From contig JANVCC010000049.1 in assembly GCA_025345505.1 (NCBI GenBank), forward strand, positions 8,151,568-8,215,567: a DNA stretch of 64,000 nucleotides, in the 5' to 3' direction. The stretch comes from Todiramphus chloris collaris. Taxonomy: Eukaryota > Chordata > Aves > Coraciiformes > Alcedinidae. Position 1 is the first letter of the stretch. Each line of letters opens with the position of its first letter. A model generated the notes under the pieces. The model ran no database searches. It was given only the letters and a program-made list of their open reading frames with translations, and was not told the DNA's origin. Below, piece after piece: positions 1 through 11,800 of the stretch. The translations under genes were made by a program, and so were the position numbers.

Positions 1-3000
1 GGATTTTGAGCTACCTCTCAGACAGCTACGTACATATTTCTGCACCCAGATTCAGGGAGCCTATTTATAGCACAGTCACAACTGACTCTCAAATGCAGTA
101 ACACACACAATGGCATAAGGAAAAGGCATATAATTCCAAATTCAACAGAGTAAACAGAACTTTTCTCAGTCCTCTGACTTGTGGCCAGATCATTTATGAA
201 GGTCACACTGAACAGCCTCACAAGAACATAAAAGCCATATTTCTGTGACCCTATCATAAATAATACTCCTCAAGCACTGAGGAAAGGCCATATCACTGCC
301 AGCAGCCAGATATCAGTCACAAGGGAACAGGGCATTCCAGTTAATCAATAACTTCACATAAGACCACCATTGTTGGTTTTTCCTCTGGGCCTGAACTAGC
401 CATTTGCAGCACAAATCCATGAGCAGACCGCAAACTGCAGGATGTGAGGTTTAACAAAAACCAAGAATGTCAAAGAACCCAAAAACCACCAAAGAGCTAA
501 ACCTTGTTTTCCTATTAGATTTTGGTATGAGCCCTATTTACAGAAAAATCTAGGCAGATCTTGCCGAAATCTCCCTCTTTTCTGCATCACTGAAAAAGAG
601 AAAACGCTTGGGAAGGGGGCAGGTGTGAAGAGTTTCCCTTCTCCCCATACTTTTACTTTAGCACCACTACTTCAGGAAAAACAGGAAGAAAACAAAAAAA
701 AGAATGGCTTAATGTTCTGTCCATTTGTACCATGGCATATGCTGAGGTGTAGAGAAATACGTATACTTGTTAGAGGGAAAAAAATCAAAAACCATAGCAG
801 TCGAGGATGCTAAAAGTTCATATTATTAAAAAAAAGCAACAAAGCAAATACACAGAAAAAGCCACAAAAGACTACTACTGACAGATCAACCCTCAGCGTG
901 GGTCTCTGAACTACAAGTGCTGTGCAGAACCATCAGGAACACGGCTGGCCTGTTTTCACCCTTCTCCTCGACAGGCACGTTCTGCAGCAAGGGAGGAGAA
1001 GGTGGGGCTGGCACGCAAGGCTCAGGGGTACCACAGCACCGGGTCAAAGCACGGACGGGATGGAGCGAGCTCCCCGTTCTGGCAATCCATGAATAGAGTC
1101 TTCAAACCAAGGACACACCAGGTACTGTATCCATTGAATGAAGAACACATTTATCTTTGCTAAAAGGCCAAGAACACCAAACACTGCGCCCGACAGCAAG
1201 GCTGTTCTTAAACTCATTTTTCCTCACCTGAGAGAACTGGATACTCAGGGGAGAGTAAATTCCTTCAATACCTAAACTGAAGGCCGGATGTTTTAATTGT
1301 GATAGACACCTGCCACATGCTACTGGTTACAATGGAGGTTCACTATAGGTATCACTGGTTTCCCAAGCATGCCAAATACCTAAAATCAGAATGGACTGGC
1401 TGACTTCAGCGTTGCTATCAAGTTACTAACCTGGGACAGATTCACTTGACAGCACCCTATTACAATTTTAATCTAAAGACAGCAGAAGAAACGCATTATA
1501 AGCGTCACAAAACATCATACTGGTTTTCCCTCCTAGCCCATAACATGAGAGCCTCACCCAAGGTTCACCAGAACTTCCAGGTATCTTTCTACTGACCTAT
1601 ACAGGATCACATCATTTGACAAACAGATTTATAATTTCATAACATGCTTTTAAAATATTAAATATTTGCCTGTTACTGTAGAGTATTTCAAGTAGGAGTT
1701 GTAAATGGCAGCGTCATAATTACTGTCACAAATCACCATCTATACATTACATAACAGGAGCAAAGCAGATGCCAAGGTTCCAGAGGCATATGCTGCAGAA
1801 GTGGACCTGGGATTCCTACGATCCCTGTCTCGCTGTCCCCACCTTCCCAGGAGAGCAGCCTGCCTCCTCGTTAGACACGTGCCACCGCAGCTCTCTGCGG
1901 AGCCACACCGAGAGACCAAATAATCCCGTTTTTAAAAAGGGGCGCAGAGAGCAACAAGCAGTCAACTATGAACAGGAGAAACTGGGAGAGGAGCCACAGG
2001 TCTCATAATTTTAAATTCTCCATACTAAACACAGTTCTGAAAACATCATCTCACTTGCACAGATTTTAGGACAAAATGTATGCAATACCAGGATCCTTTC
2101 ATTTAGCACAATACCACCCTATGCGTGATGTTTCCTTGAGATTATTCTTGTCCCTCAAAAGCGAGCCAGCACTGTTGTTTTAAAATACTTTAAAGCTACA
2201 AGTAAAATAATTCTGAAACAAATGAAAACACTGCACTCATCTCAGTCACCCCTGCTTGAAGCTGAAGGTCCCATAATACCTTTACCTCCTGGGTGGTCTC
2301 AACTCCACAGTAAGATTATTTCCTTTAGCTGCTTCACTGATAACTTTAAGAATTATCTATAAGACTATATAATTTAATCAGTGTAAATCATAAAACAAGA
2401 GGATAACTCAGACACTACTACACATACTTGGAAAGCAGACTTACTTGTAAAATATGTTCACTTGTTAAGTTTGTTTTCCCCTTCTCTGAATCAAGAGATA
2501 AAGTTTCTAACTACAGCAACATCAGCAAAGAAACCAATTTTTGTTTTGGACTTCAATTTTACAAGCATCTTTTCTAAGATATACAGAATCTGATCTAAAC
2601 CAGAAACCTTTCCTGGCTTAACTATGGTTGTTAGAAAACACAACAGAGGGGCATCATAAATACCAGCAAAAAAAAAAAAAAAAAAAAAGGTCTTGAGAAG
2701 GCATCTTCAAACAAGGGGATGATAATGTTCTTACTGTAAGGCTTTCTCTGCTCAAGTGAGAGACAGGATGACAGCCTAACCACGCTAATTTATGCCATGA
2801 CGTCTTTACATAACCATTGGAGTTGTGATCATCATTATTATGAAAATGTATTTATTGGATCTGCAGCCTGTTCCTACACAAGTTACTAAGTTTTGGAAAA
2901 ATATTTTAAGATCTTTTAAGTCCAATTCAAAAATCAGTATGTTAAAGGCAGAAAATTTCTAAGAAGAGACATTAGCAAGTTACAAGCACCACGACTTTCT

Positions 3001-4864
3001 TTTTCTTCCCTTGGCTGTTTGCAGTGTATCAAACATGACTGAATGCCACAACGGGCATCACACAGTCCCATTTTTTTCAATTACTATTTACTAAAACTGG
3101 GAACACAGTCAGATGCTCATTAGTACATCGGAACCTACACAGATGCTCATTAAACATAAAGATCTTCCTCAGCCAATCTGAGCGTGTATGTGGCAATAAC
3201 CTGTAGCATTACCACACAGACCTCCCGTGGAAGAGTCATGGTTTCATTAAATCACCAATTTGCTTGCTATGACTGCAGTGGAAAGGCTTCTTACTCGATT
3301 GTAAAAAAGATACACTTTTAAAATATTTGACACAAACTAGAAGAAAAAAAAAATCTTGAGGCAAAAATATCTACAGCTAACACTAGAGTAAGAAAGATCT
3401 GTGGCTTGCCATCCAGCCACAAACATGGCTGGGGAAAAGGACGGATGCCTTCCGTCAAGAAAATCCCCTCCTAAGCAGACTGAGGTTTTTTGGTGGTAGC
3501 TTTCTGTAACTCAAGGATAGTCTCACCTCACAGAAACAGGATGATTTCCACACCTCCTTCCAAGTAAATGAAAGGTGAAGTAACAAACAGTAAGTACCGA
3601 CTCACTAAATCGCTGTCACTTCAGAAAGCAGGCTATACTTTTTAGCTGTATAAATAGATCGCTCATGAAAGGAGCCAGGACCTAGCTAATTGTTTCCTCA
3701 TTATCAAAAATGTGATTAGACAGCATCGGTGAGCACTGTTATTTTTACAGCTTCTCTTCAGAAGTTTCAGCTGGGGGATCTAGAGAGGAGTCTCTCTTCT
3801 TCTCTGGGATGATGAGCAACAATTTTTTACATGAACGTCTCTGGCCTTCACAGAACAGGGCTGAGGCCCAACAGTCACGGCAACTACTATAAACATGGCA
3901 AATGTAGTCCTAATGCAGGACTGTTCAGGAGGGTTCTACACCTCCCGTGGCAATGATGTTTTCTGTGGAGTGCTTTATTTAAGTATTTTAAATTAAGTTA
4001 AAGATTTCTATCAGCAAGCTGGAGGAGGCTACAGCATAAGGGTCACAGAGCCCCCGTTTTTTTCCGTCTTGCCGTAACCTCGTGACGCAGTCGGTGTGAT
4101 AAACAGCACAGCTCTGCTTGCCTTGATCTTGAGGCATGAGGAAACGGGGACAAGAGAAGCCAGCCAGGCAGACTCCACGTCCAGCTCACCACAACCCTGC
4201 ACCGAGCTGTCTGCCCGAGTCGCAATTTCGACTGCACCGTACACAAAACCGGTGCGGATTACAGTGTGCAGGGGGGGAACCAACACCGCCGCTTCTTCTC
4301 GCCTCGCAAAGGCCGAGAACAGCCCCGGGTGCCTCCGTCCCCAAACCCACGGCCATGCCGGAGGCGGCAGCGCCGGGGCGAGCGGTGGTGGATGCCGCGG
4401 CTGTGCCCTGCCCCCGCTGCCAGGCGGGGGTCCCGCAGACGCGAGCAGGGCCCGAACCCCGCAGCCCGGCCGGGACACGTCCTCCGCCGACGGCTGCGAG
4501 AGGGCCGGGACCCACGGCGGAGGCCTGAGGCGCGGCCCCCGCCGAGGCCACTGCCTCACGGGAGGCGGGCGAGAAACGGCCGGGGAGGCGGAGCGCGGCC
4601 GAGTGCCCACCCCCCCCCGCACGCCGGGGCGGTGAATCCCCCCCCCCCCCGTCCCCCCCCCCCCCCCCCCCTCCTCCTCCATCTCAGCAGCGCCCTCAGC
4701 CTCTCTGCTCCATACAAAAGCAAAATGTCCGCCATCTTCACAGGCTGCTGCTGCCGCCGCCGGGCCGGACGGGGCTGCGCCGCGCCACCGCCACGCCAAG
4801 GGCGGCCCCGCCGCGGGGCCGGGGCGGCCGCAGGAGCCCGGGGCGACCGCGGGGGGGGTATTAC
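1..4864 (-). other. INTS6L: INTS6L intron 2 (part), no exon seen
   Basis: This is the 5' part of the second intron of INTS6L, from the donor next to exon 2 to the left edge. I looked on the minus strand for the next expected exon, which begins AGWKENHATF in the family as I recall it, and did not find it, so exon 3 should lie outside the window. The stretch contains an A21 tract (2668-2688). Its promoter-proximal end, from about 4240, belongs to the CpG island and holds long C runs. Open frames of 62-203 residues here look like chance or GC-rich frames and resemble no protein I know. Confidence 0.75.
4610..4671. repeat. Long C-run cluster in INTS6L intron 2
   Basis: Three C runs lie within 62 bp: C9 (4610-4618), C13 (4638-4650) and C19 (4653-4671), followed by CTCCTCCTCC. 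INTS6L is transcribed from the minus strand, so its nascent RNA carries the matching G runs, which could form G-quadruplexes. Run lengths may be uncertain because such tracts sequence poorly. Confidence 0.9.
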
Positions 4865-5140
4865 CTTGATGCAGTAGGGCGGCTCGTCGAAGGTAACCAG
4901 CATGTACCTGTCGCCGCGGCTGGCCGGGTCCCGGGCCCGCAGCTGCGGAGAGAGCGGAGAGAAGAGGCGTGAGCGGGCGAAGGGGGCGACCGGGGCGGCG
5001 GCGGCGGCCCCCCCCGACCCAGCACTCACCTTCATGAAGATCTCCACGGCGCCCTTGGCGATGTCCAGGTAGCTGGTGCCCAGATACGCCCGCTGGTTCA
5101 TGGAGGCGGACGTGTCTATGAGGAAAAGGAGGATCGGCAT
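4865..5140 (-). CDS. INTS6L: INTS6L, integrator complex subunit 6-like (5' end, partial)
   Basis: Two coding exons are visible. Exon 1 is 5140-5030 (37 codons, begins MPILLFLIDTSASMNQRAYL) and ends at a GTGAGT donor. Exon 2 is 4942-4865 (26 codons, LRARDPASRGDRYMLV...PPYCIK), bounded by a CAG acceptor and a GTAATA donor. Both joins are in phase 0. The 63 residues are the start of the N-terminal VWA domain, and DTSAS (residues 9-13) is its metal-ion-dependent adhesion motif DxSxS. INTS6 and INTS6L are paralogues in the Integrator complex, which cleaves snRNA and promoter-proximal transcripts in the nucleus and recruits PP2A. TSYLDIAKGAVE and PPYCIK match INTS6L as I recall it, against TTYLDTAKGAVE and PPYAIK in INTS6. 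MOSPD1 as neighbour supports INTS6L. The start is the first ATG of the conserved frame, with A at -3. The rest of the gene, about 800 residues, lies left of the window. Confidence 0.93.
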
Positions 5141-5383
5141 GGTCCAGGCAGAGTCCCGGCCCGCCGGGCACCCTGCGGGGAGGAGAGAGATGGAGGGAGA
5201 TGGGGGAGCGGCTGGCTGGCTGCTTGGCTAATTCGCTCGCTCCCCCGGCCGGCCGCCTGCCCGCCCGCCCCGGCTCGGCTCCGGCCGCGGCCCTTGCGGC
5301 TCGCTACTGAGCTGCTGTGTTCGCCGAGACTCAACTTCTCTTCCCTGAGCTTCCACCAGCACCATGTGACCAGCGCGCACGCC

Positions 5384-5413
5384 ATTGGCTGCCAATTATA
5401 CCGACATTTGCAT
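5384..5413 (-). promoter_or_regulatory. CCAAT/CCAAT/octamer cluster upstream of INTS6L
   Basis: Within 30 bp, and about 244-273 bp upstream of the INTS6L ATG, sit ATTGG (inverted CCAAT), CCAAT and ATTTGCAT (octamer). The two CCAAT boxes are in opposite orientation, with starts 8 bp apart. These are the classic binding sites of NF-Y and of POU/Oct factors. Function is inferred only from motif match and position. Confidence 0.55.
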
Positions 5414-5830
5414 ATTCATGGCGGCGGGGGGAGCGGGGAGCGGTGCGGGGACGGCGGACGCGGGAGGTGCCGCCGCCGGAGCCCTGCGCGCGCGCGCCGC
5501 ACCTGTCACCCGGCCCCGCCCCTCTGCGGGGCTCCCCGCCCCTCGCCCCAGGGGCCGCCCCGCCCCTCCCCTCCCCGCCGCGGGGGCTCCCCAGGGAGAG
5601 CGGGCGCCCGGCGCCAGCGCGGCCCCCCCAGCCCGGTAACCGTCCCGTCGCCGCTGCCCTTTCCTGCGGCTGAGTCACCGCACGGCCATGGGCCCAGGGG
5701 CCGCCCTCAGGCCGAGCCGCTGCCTCACACCTGCCCCCCGCGGCCTACCCCGGCCGCGGCGCGGCCTCGGCGCTCCTCGACGGCCGGGGAGCCCGGCCCG
5801 GGCAGAGGGGAAGCCTGAGGCTGGCCCCGA

Positions 5831-8800
5831 GGAGCGGGGCGAAGCGGCTCAGCTAAGCACCTGGTGATACAGTCGCTCCCTTTCTGGTCTCTAGAGGTTT
5901 CACTCGAGCACTAAACCCTCTGCTCGCCACGTGTGGCTGCGTCCCAGGCAGGTCACGGCCATCTTCCCGAGGCCGGGGCCGCATTCGGGTGTCACAACCG
6001 CCCCCTCTGCTCACCCACCTCAGCCGTACCTGGGTGGAAGCGGGACGGCAACAAATTAACTGCAGCAAAGCTGAAAACACGTAAAGCCCTGCATTGTTTC
6101 TTAACGCTCAGGTGAAAAATAATAAAAAAAAATAAAGTCTTTGAAAGACGGGATCAAGGTGTCCTGCTCTGAGGAAGAAAAGTGGGGCCTCAGCCCCGGA
6201 GCAGGCTGTGCCGGGCTGGGATGGGCCCCTGCGTGCACACAGGCCCGAGCAGCTACTACCGACTGGAACTGGATAAGTGGAACAAGGCTGAGGAAATGTT
6301 GAGTGCTGTGTGTTCTCCTGAATGCTTGCTTGCTTCCAGGATCAAATCCAACAAACACAAAAGCAGCACTGTCAACAGGAATCTTAGTTTAAAATAATAA
6401 TTAAGAAACTGATAATATTGTCCAATGCTTTTACAATCAAAGGGGTTTTTTTTTTCCTGCAGATTGTTTTTGCATTTAACAGACAAAGAGTTGGTTTCAG
6501 TTTTCACTCCACTTGAACAGTATTTGGACAATACTATTGTTTCACCACAGGTGAATTCTAAAATCCCCCTTACAAAGCACTATCAAATGAATGTTTGTAA
6601 AGATATCATTACCCATCTTGATTAAAAAAGAAAATCAGAAAAGTAATTTTATTCAGAGATTTACTCATCCCTTTTGTCAACAACAAATAACCCCACATCT
6701 AAATACAAGCCAGTGGCAAGTCTTTGTATTGGTTTTAGAAAGAAGTTTGTCTTTTAAAAAATCATAGCTTCTGCAAATGTTTTTCATATAACATTATCAC
6801 ACTATTTTAATGACCCAGAAGTGTATAGATTAATAGTTGCAAAGCAACTCATTTTGAGAACACATACTGTTAACCTTGGAGACCCCATTCTGTTAGCCAG
6901 GCCCTCTCCATAATTTGTATGTGTGCAAGTGCAACTGTGATCCAAGGTTCTGAATTTTAACAATCATGGTGGAAATGCCAGGAGGGATAAACAAGTAAGT
7001 ATTTTTACATAAGTGATTAGTGCACATGAATGGAGCCAGACGGAAAGAAATGGGATTTGAATCTCTATAGAGATCACAAAAATGCAGATACCATGTTTTT
7101 GGACCACTGCATGTTAGTGTGGAAAGACAACTCCTGGATAGGAATAGATTTGCTAAGGACTGAATGGAAACTAAACTATCAGGAGGAGATGCCAGTTAAT
7201 ACCACTAGGTCCCAGCGCCGAGAACGTGACAAGGCCACCTATGCATTTCTCTCACATCAACCAGCTGAGATCAGAGACTAACTTCTGACTCCAGCTGACC
7301 TCAGCCAATTCGAGCTGGCAGCCTGGAGGCCCTGCGTCCTACAGCGTCCTCAAGTCAGGCTATATGAAATGCTAAACAATTAGAAGTTCATACCCACACC
7401 ATGCTAGGTTTTTTTCTTCTAGACTGCCAGATACCTAAAAGCCACTTCTCTCGCATCCAAACACAGTATTTAAAGGTCAAGATGAAACTCTCCTGTTTCA
7501 GAAGTTGACCTTTCCAAGGACAGCAGCCTGCAAGGTTCCAGTACTCTCCCTCTCTCTCTGCTGAGGATTTTGGCTTTTGGAGCCTGCTCCTGCTGGACTC
7601 CACAAGAGCTGAAGTCTAGCAATTTTCTGGGCACAATGCAAGACATTTATTTAGTTTAATGAGACTTTTTTATTATTATTATTCCTGAAAATAACAGACA
7701 CCAAGGTTGCTAACGTGCATGAATGCAGCTACAGTGAGCGGTTCTTTACTGTTCCTCCATACGTGCGGTGTTTGTAGTGCTGCCTACCTGGCAGCTATGG
7801 TGGCAGACATTTGTTACATCTATAAAGTTCAATCTTTTCTTGGTTTTTAATTGAAATTACACTCATCTACATTTCTTCAACTGCAATAGTTAGAGAAATT
7901 GTCTCTATGGGGAAATTAATCACAACAGCTACTGCAGATTAAGCTCTCCTATAATTAAATATTTTGAAATCGCTCCTGTGTAGGTATTCTATCCCCCAGT
8001 AAAAAGGAACATTATTCTGGAAGAATTATTTCAGTCGATTCCTACTAAACAAATCAGTGGTATTTTTCCCTGTTGTGCTGATAAGTTGTTATTTTTCTGT
8101 TCCTCGTCCTAGAACAGCTTAACATCAAAGCTGTTGCCTCTAACAGGATTTTAGCTCTAACAATCTTCCTTTCTTCTTAACACTGTTCTATTGCTTCATT
8201 ACTATTTTCCCACCTGGCTGCTTTCTGACCTGAACAAGCAACAGACCCGTGAGACACTAGCCACGCTCCTTTAGGCGCTGAAGGAGATCAGCTTTGGCAC
8301 TGATTAGCCATCTGAATTTGGGACACACTTTATACCTTAGTCAGAAATTACCTACTTAAAATCTGGATCAACAGCTAAACCTTTCAAACCTCCCTCCGCT
8401 TCTGAGGCTCCCTATCTCGGATCTTCTACTACTGCTGCCCTGATGACTTTCCTGCTTGATTTAAAGGAAAGCAGAAATGGTCACTGCTCAGTCATTGTAA
8501 ATACACCAATTAATCCATCCCATCAGTTGGGAGGTATTATCCCTAGCATACAAAAAAAAAAAAAAAAGGGGGGGGGGGGTGCTGCCACCAGAACTATGGG
8601 ACTTGCTTGCACTACACAAGATGCAATTTTCAGCACCACAGTGAGAATTCTGAAGTCTTTAGTTCTTAGCCAGCCACAGATCTGTACCATCTCTTTCAGA
8701 AAGATTAAATCCCCTATTTACATAAAGAATTTGTGCCCAGCTGAGCTCCAGTACGAAAGGTAAGAAATTGTGCTAAATAACAACTTTTTCACAGCTCCAG

Positions 8801-11800
8801 TAACTACATAGCAGAGCGAGAATACAGAGAATTACACTCAAGATGACAGAAGCTGAGCAGATTCAAATCCTTTGATATTGTGTGCTGGATTGGGGCTAGA
8901 TATTCTCACCCGTCAGCAGTTAGCTGCTCTTAAGCCAGACGCTGAAAAAGGCCAGGCTGCTTCTGCCAGTGTGTCATAGCCCCTTCTGAAAAAAAATAAA
9001 GCAAACCACTGTTTTCCAGGATATTGCTCAGCAGTACCTATTTTGTTTTGTGGTGGGTTTGTTGTTGTTGTTGTTAAGGTTTCGTTATTATTTCGTAACT
9101 AGACTACAAACTTGCACAAAATTGTAACTTGCCTCTTAAAGATTTCTGCCCCTTTCACTTGCTCCAAGTCCCTTCTGCAGTCATTCCACTGAGCACAAGC
9201 AAGAGTTTGGGAGTCTAATCCAAAACTTGCCTTTCCACTGCCTTTCAGGTGTCTGGGGGACAGTAATGGAAGCTGAGGTGCAAATCCCGTATTACTGTGG
9301 GCCATCAGATTTTGTGCAAGTCTCCCATGGAGATGAATTTCTTTTCCCAAGCTTCAGCAACTTCAAGAATTCCATTTTCAGCTAAAGTATAAGGAACAGA
9401 CTACAGACAGATGCCCTGACTGCAGCACGTTTTCTGCTGATTTATTGACTGTGCATAAATACTACACTGTAACTGTCATATTTAACCACAAAAAGAGAAA
9501 GCTGTATGCTCAGGAAAATATTTCAAGGCATCTGGGGGATTTTTCATCTGTCTTCCACACACTTTGGAAAAAAGAGGCCTATTAGCAAAAGGGCAGAGTC
9601 CGGCCAGTGGGATTTTCTCCCCCTTGCCCCAACACATGGGTTAACCCTTTGCTGTGCACAGAGTACCTTTCCTCTTTTTGCAAGGTTTTAATTGTGAGCA
9701 CAGCTAATACTGACCATGGTCCAAAGGTGGAAGCCAGATCACTGCAGCCCGTGCAACAGCAAACACGGTTTAATTTCCATTTTGATTTAAAGACCAATGA
9801 AAAGGGGCTGAGGAAGTGATTGGTTGCCTAAGATGGTGAATCATTTTGCAACAATGGTAGATAAGCAAAATTCCAACAAAATGTCTCTGAGGAGACATAA
9901 AATGAATCCACAAAGCAGCACTTTGAACAGCAAAACAAGCTGGAGCAAATTTCCAGACAGGCAAGGCTTTCCATAGGAGGGCTGGTTTCAAAGTCCAAGA
10001 GTCTCTCCAAAGAAGAAACAACATTCAGAATAAAAGTTTGAAAAACATTCTGGATACTGAAAAAAGAAACTGAAACCCTCCTGATAAATTTAACAGACTG
10101 AAGAAATGAGTTACTGTAAACGTGAAGATGAGAAGATGACATGAAAATGCAGGGAGATACAAAACTGAAAGCTCGTGCTGCAGCGCAGTGCATCTTTGTG
10201 ATCAACTGACAAATAACATCTGATTAATGGGATAGGTCCCTCAGCCCCAAGACCTCTATGTCCCACAAAGTTCTCCCCACATAAAGATTTATTGTCTCTC
10301 TGATAAATGCTGAGAGACAGCAGAGCTTGTTCTGGGGAGAAAGGGAAGGGAGAGGAATTGGTGTCTGAGACAGGAGAGACTCACACCAGGCACTCACAGC
10401 CACAGGAAGCAGGGGCTCATGGGCTGGGGATGCTCTGACCTGTAGGTGCATCTGAATTGACAGCGAGCCAAGAACTGTGTGAAATTCCCTGTTACTTCCT
10501 TTTACTGGTCTTATGCTAAGTGTTGCTAAGCTGTACCTGGGAACTGGGCCAAATCAGCTTGGGATCTTTGGATGAAAGTCATTATAAAAAAAAAAAAAAA
10601 AAAAAAAATCCAGAGTATTACCCATGTGGAAAGCAAGAATATGTATTAAATGAATGTGCAAAGTAGCAGGATTTGGATTTTATTACGTTCTACAAGGTAA
10701 AATACAAAGGCACGCTAAAAAAATACTGCTTCTTCTGGGAAAAAAAAATCATCCTTCTGCCTGAGTTTCTGTGAGGAAGAGTCATAAACACAGGGATTTG
10801 TTACCAGAACTGGCACTTGAAAATACACATTTTTGAATGGACTGGAGCCAACAGTTAGGAAAGTCATTTTCTTAGGCTAGGATGCCACTGAGTGAGAAGT
10901 CAACCCTGCTTCATCTATTACCTATCAGCATTTATTTTATGACAAAGAATATTCATGCAAGCTGGAGACCTGCTCTGAACAGGATTCATAAAGGGAAAGT
11001 CACAATTGGCTGTTTCATTTCTGGACACAGTTATGATTTTTTACTATATATGTGGCTTGCCTGCAACAGAAATTCTCCCTTGCAGAGTTCAAAGTATCTC
11101 CCACAGAGAGTTTATCTAACCTGACCATGCACTCCACATCCTGCCTGTGCCTGATCCAAGGCGGACCAGATCCTGCTGCGAGTCTCAGGGAGCCTCAGGC
11201 CTTTGACTGCAGCTCTGCAAGTCACTTTTCAGCCCTCAGCATTGTTTTGCTCCACCAGGAACACCCACTATCCCCCGCTGGCATGGCACCTTATGTCTGA
11301 AAACCAAAAAATTTTAGGGACGGTATCCAAACTATCAAGGGACTCCACTCTCTGGGATGCTAAATCCCTGCTGAGAGCACCTAAAGAGTTACCGGTCCTG
11401 AAGTAGAAATTGGATGTAATATTTAGGGATGAGTATTAACATTTCTGACATCACCTTAGCAGATCATCATCATCATCACCTTGCTGAAACTGAACACTTT
11501 CATGGCATCAGTATGTTTATCATTATTTACTTACAAAAAAAACCCCAAAACAAAACAACATCAAAACCAATCAAACAATAATCAAAAAATCCAACCCCCC
11601 CCCCCCCAAAAAAAACCTACATAAAACAAAACCCAAAGCTACTAGAGAAAACACTGCAGTAAAAGTGTTGCATTTTACCATAACCATTTTTCACAGATAT
11701 CTACCCCTCACCCAAAGGAATCCAATATTCCATCCTAACGGCTACTCTTTGTTGAAGACAGCTACAGAAGTACACAGAATTATCTACTTGGAGCACAAGC

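Larger units (their letters stand above)
4240..5830. promoter_or_regulatory. CpG island promoter of INTS6L
   Basis: This stretch is very GC-rich and dense in CpG. It covers INTS6L exons 1 and 2 and extends about 700 bp upstream of the start codon. Upstream of the ATG (minus-strand sense) lie an inverted and a direct CCAAT box (ATTGG 5384-5388, CCAAT 5392-5396), an octamer-like ATTTGCAT (5406-5413) and an E-box/M-box-like CATGTGAC (5363-5370). A YY1-like site (reverse GCCATCTT, near 4731-4738) lies inside intron 2. No TATA box is evident, which fits a housekeeping promoter. The transcription start cannot be fixed from sequence, but it probably lies between the ATG and about 5430. Confidence 0.8.

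Noticed and set aside
4029-5171. 380-residue open frame on the minus strand across INTS6L exons
   Set aside because: It runs out of frame with the conserved INTS6L exons through CpG-island DNA, starts at GTG and is low-complexity P/G/R-rich. It is an overlapping shadow frame.
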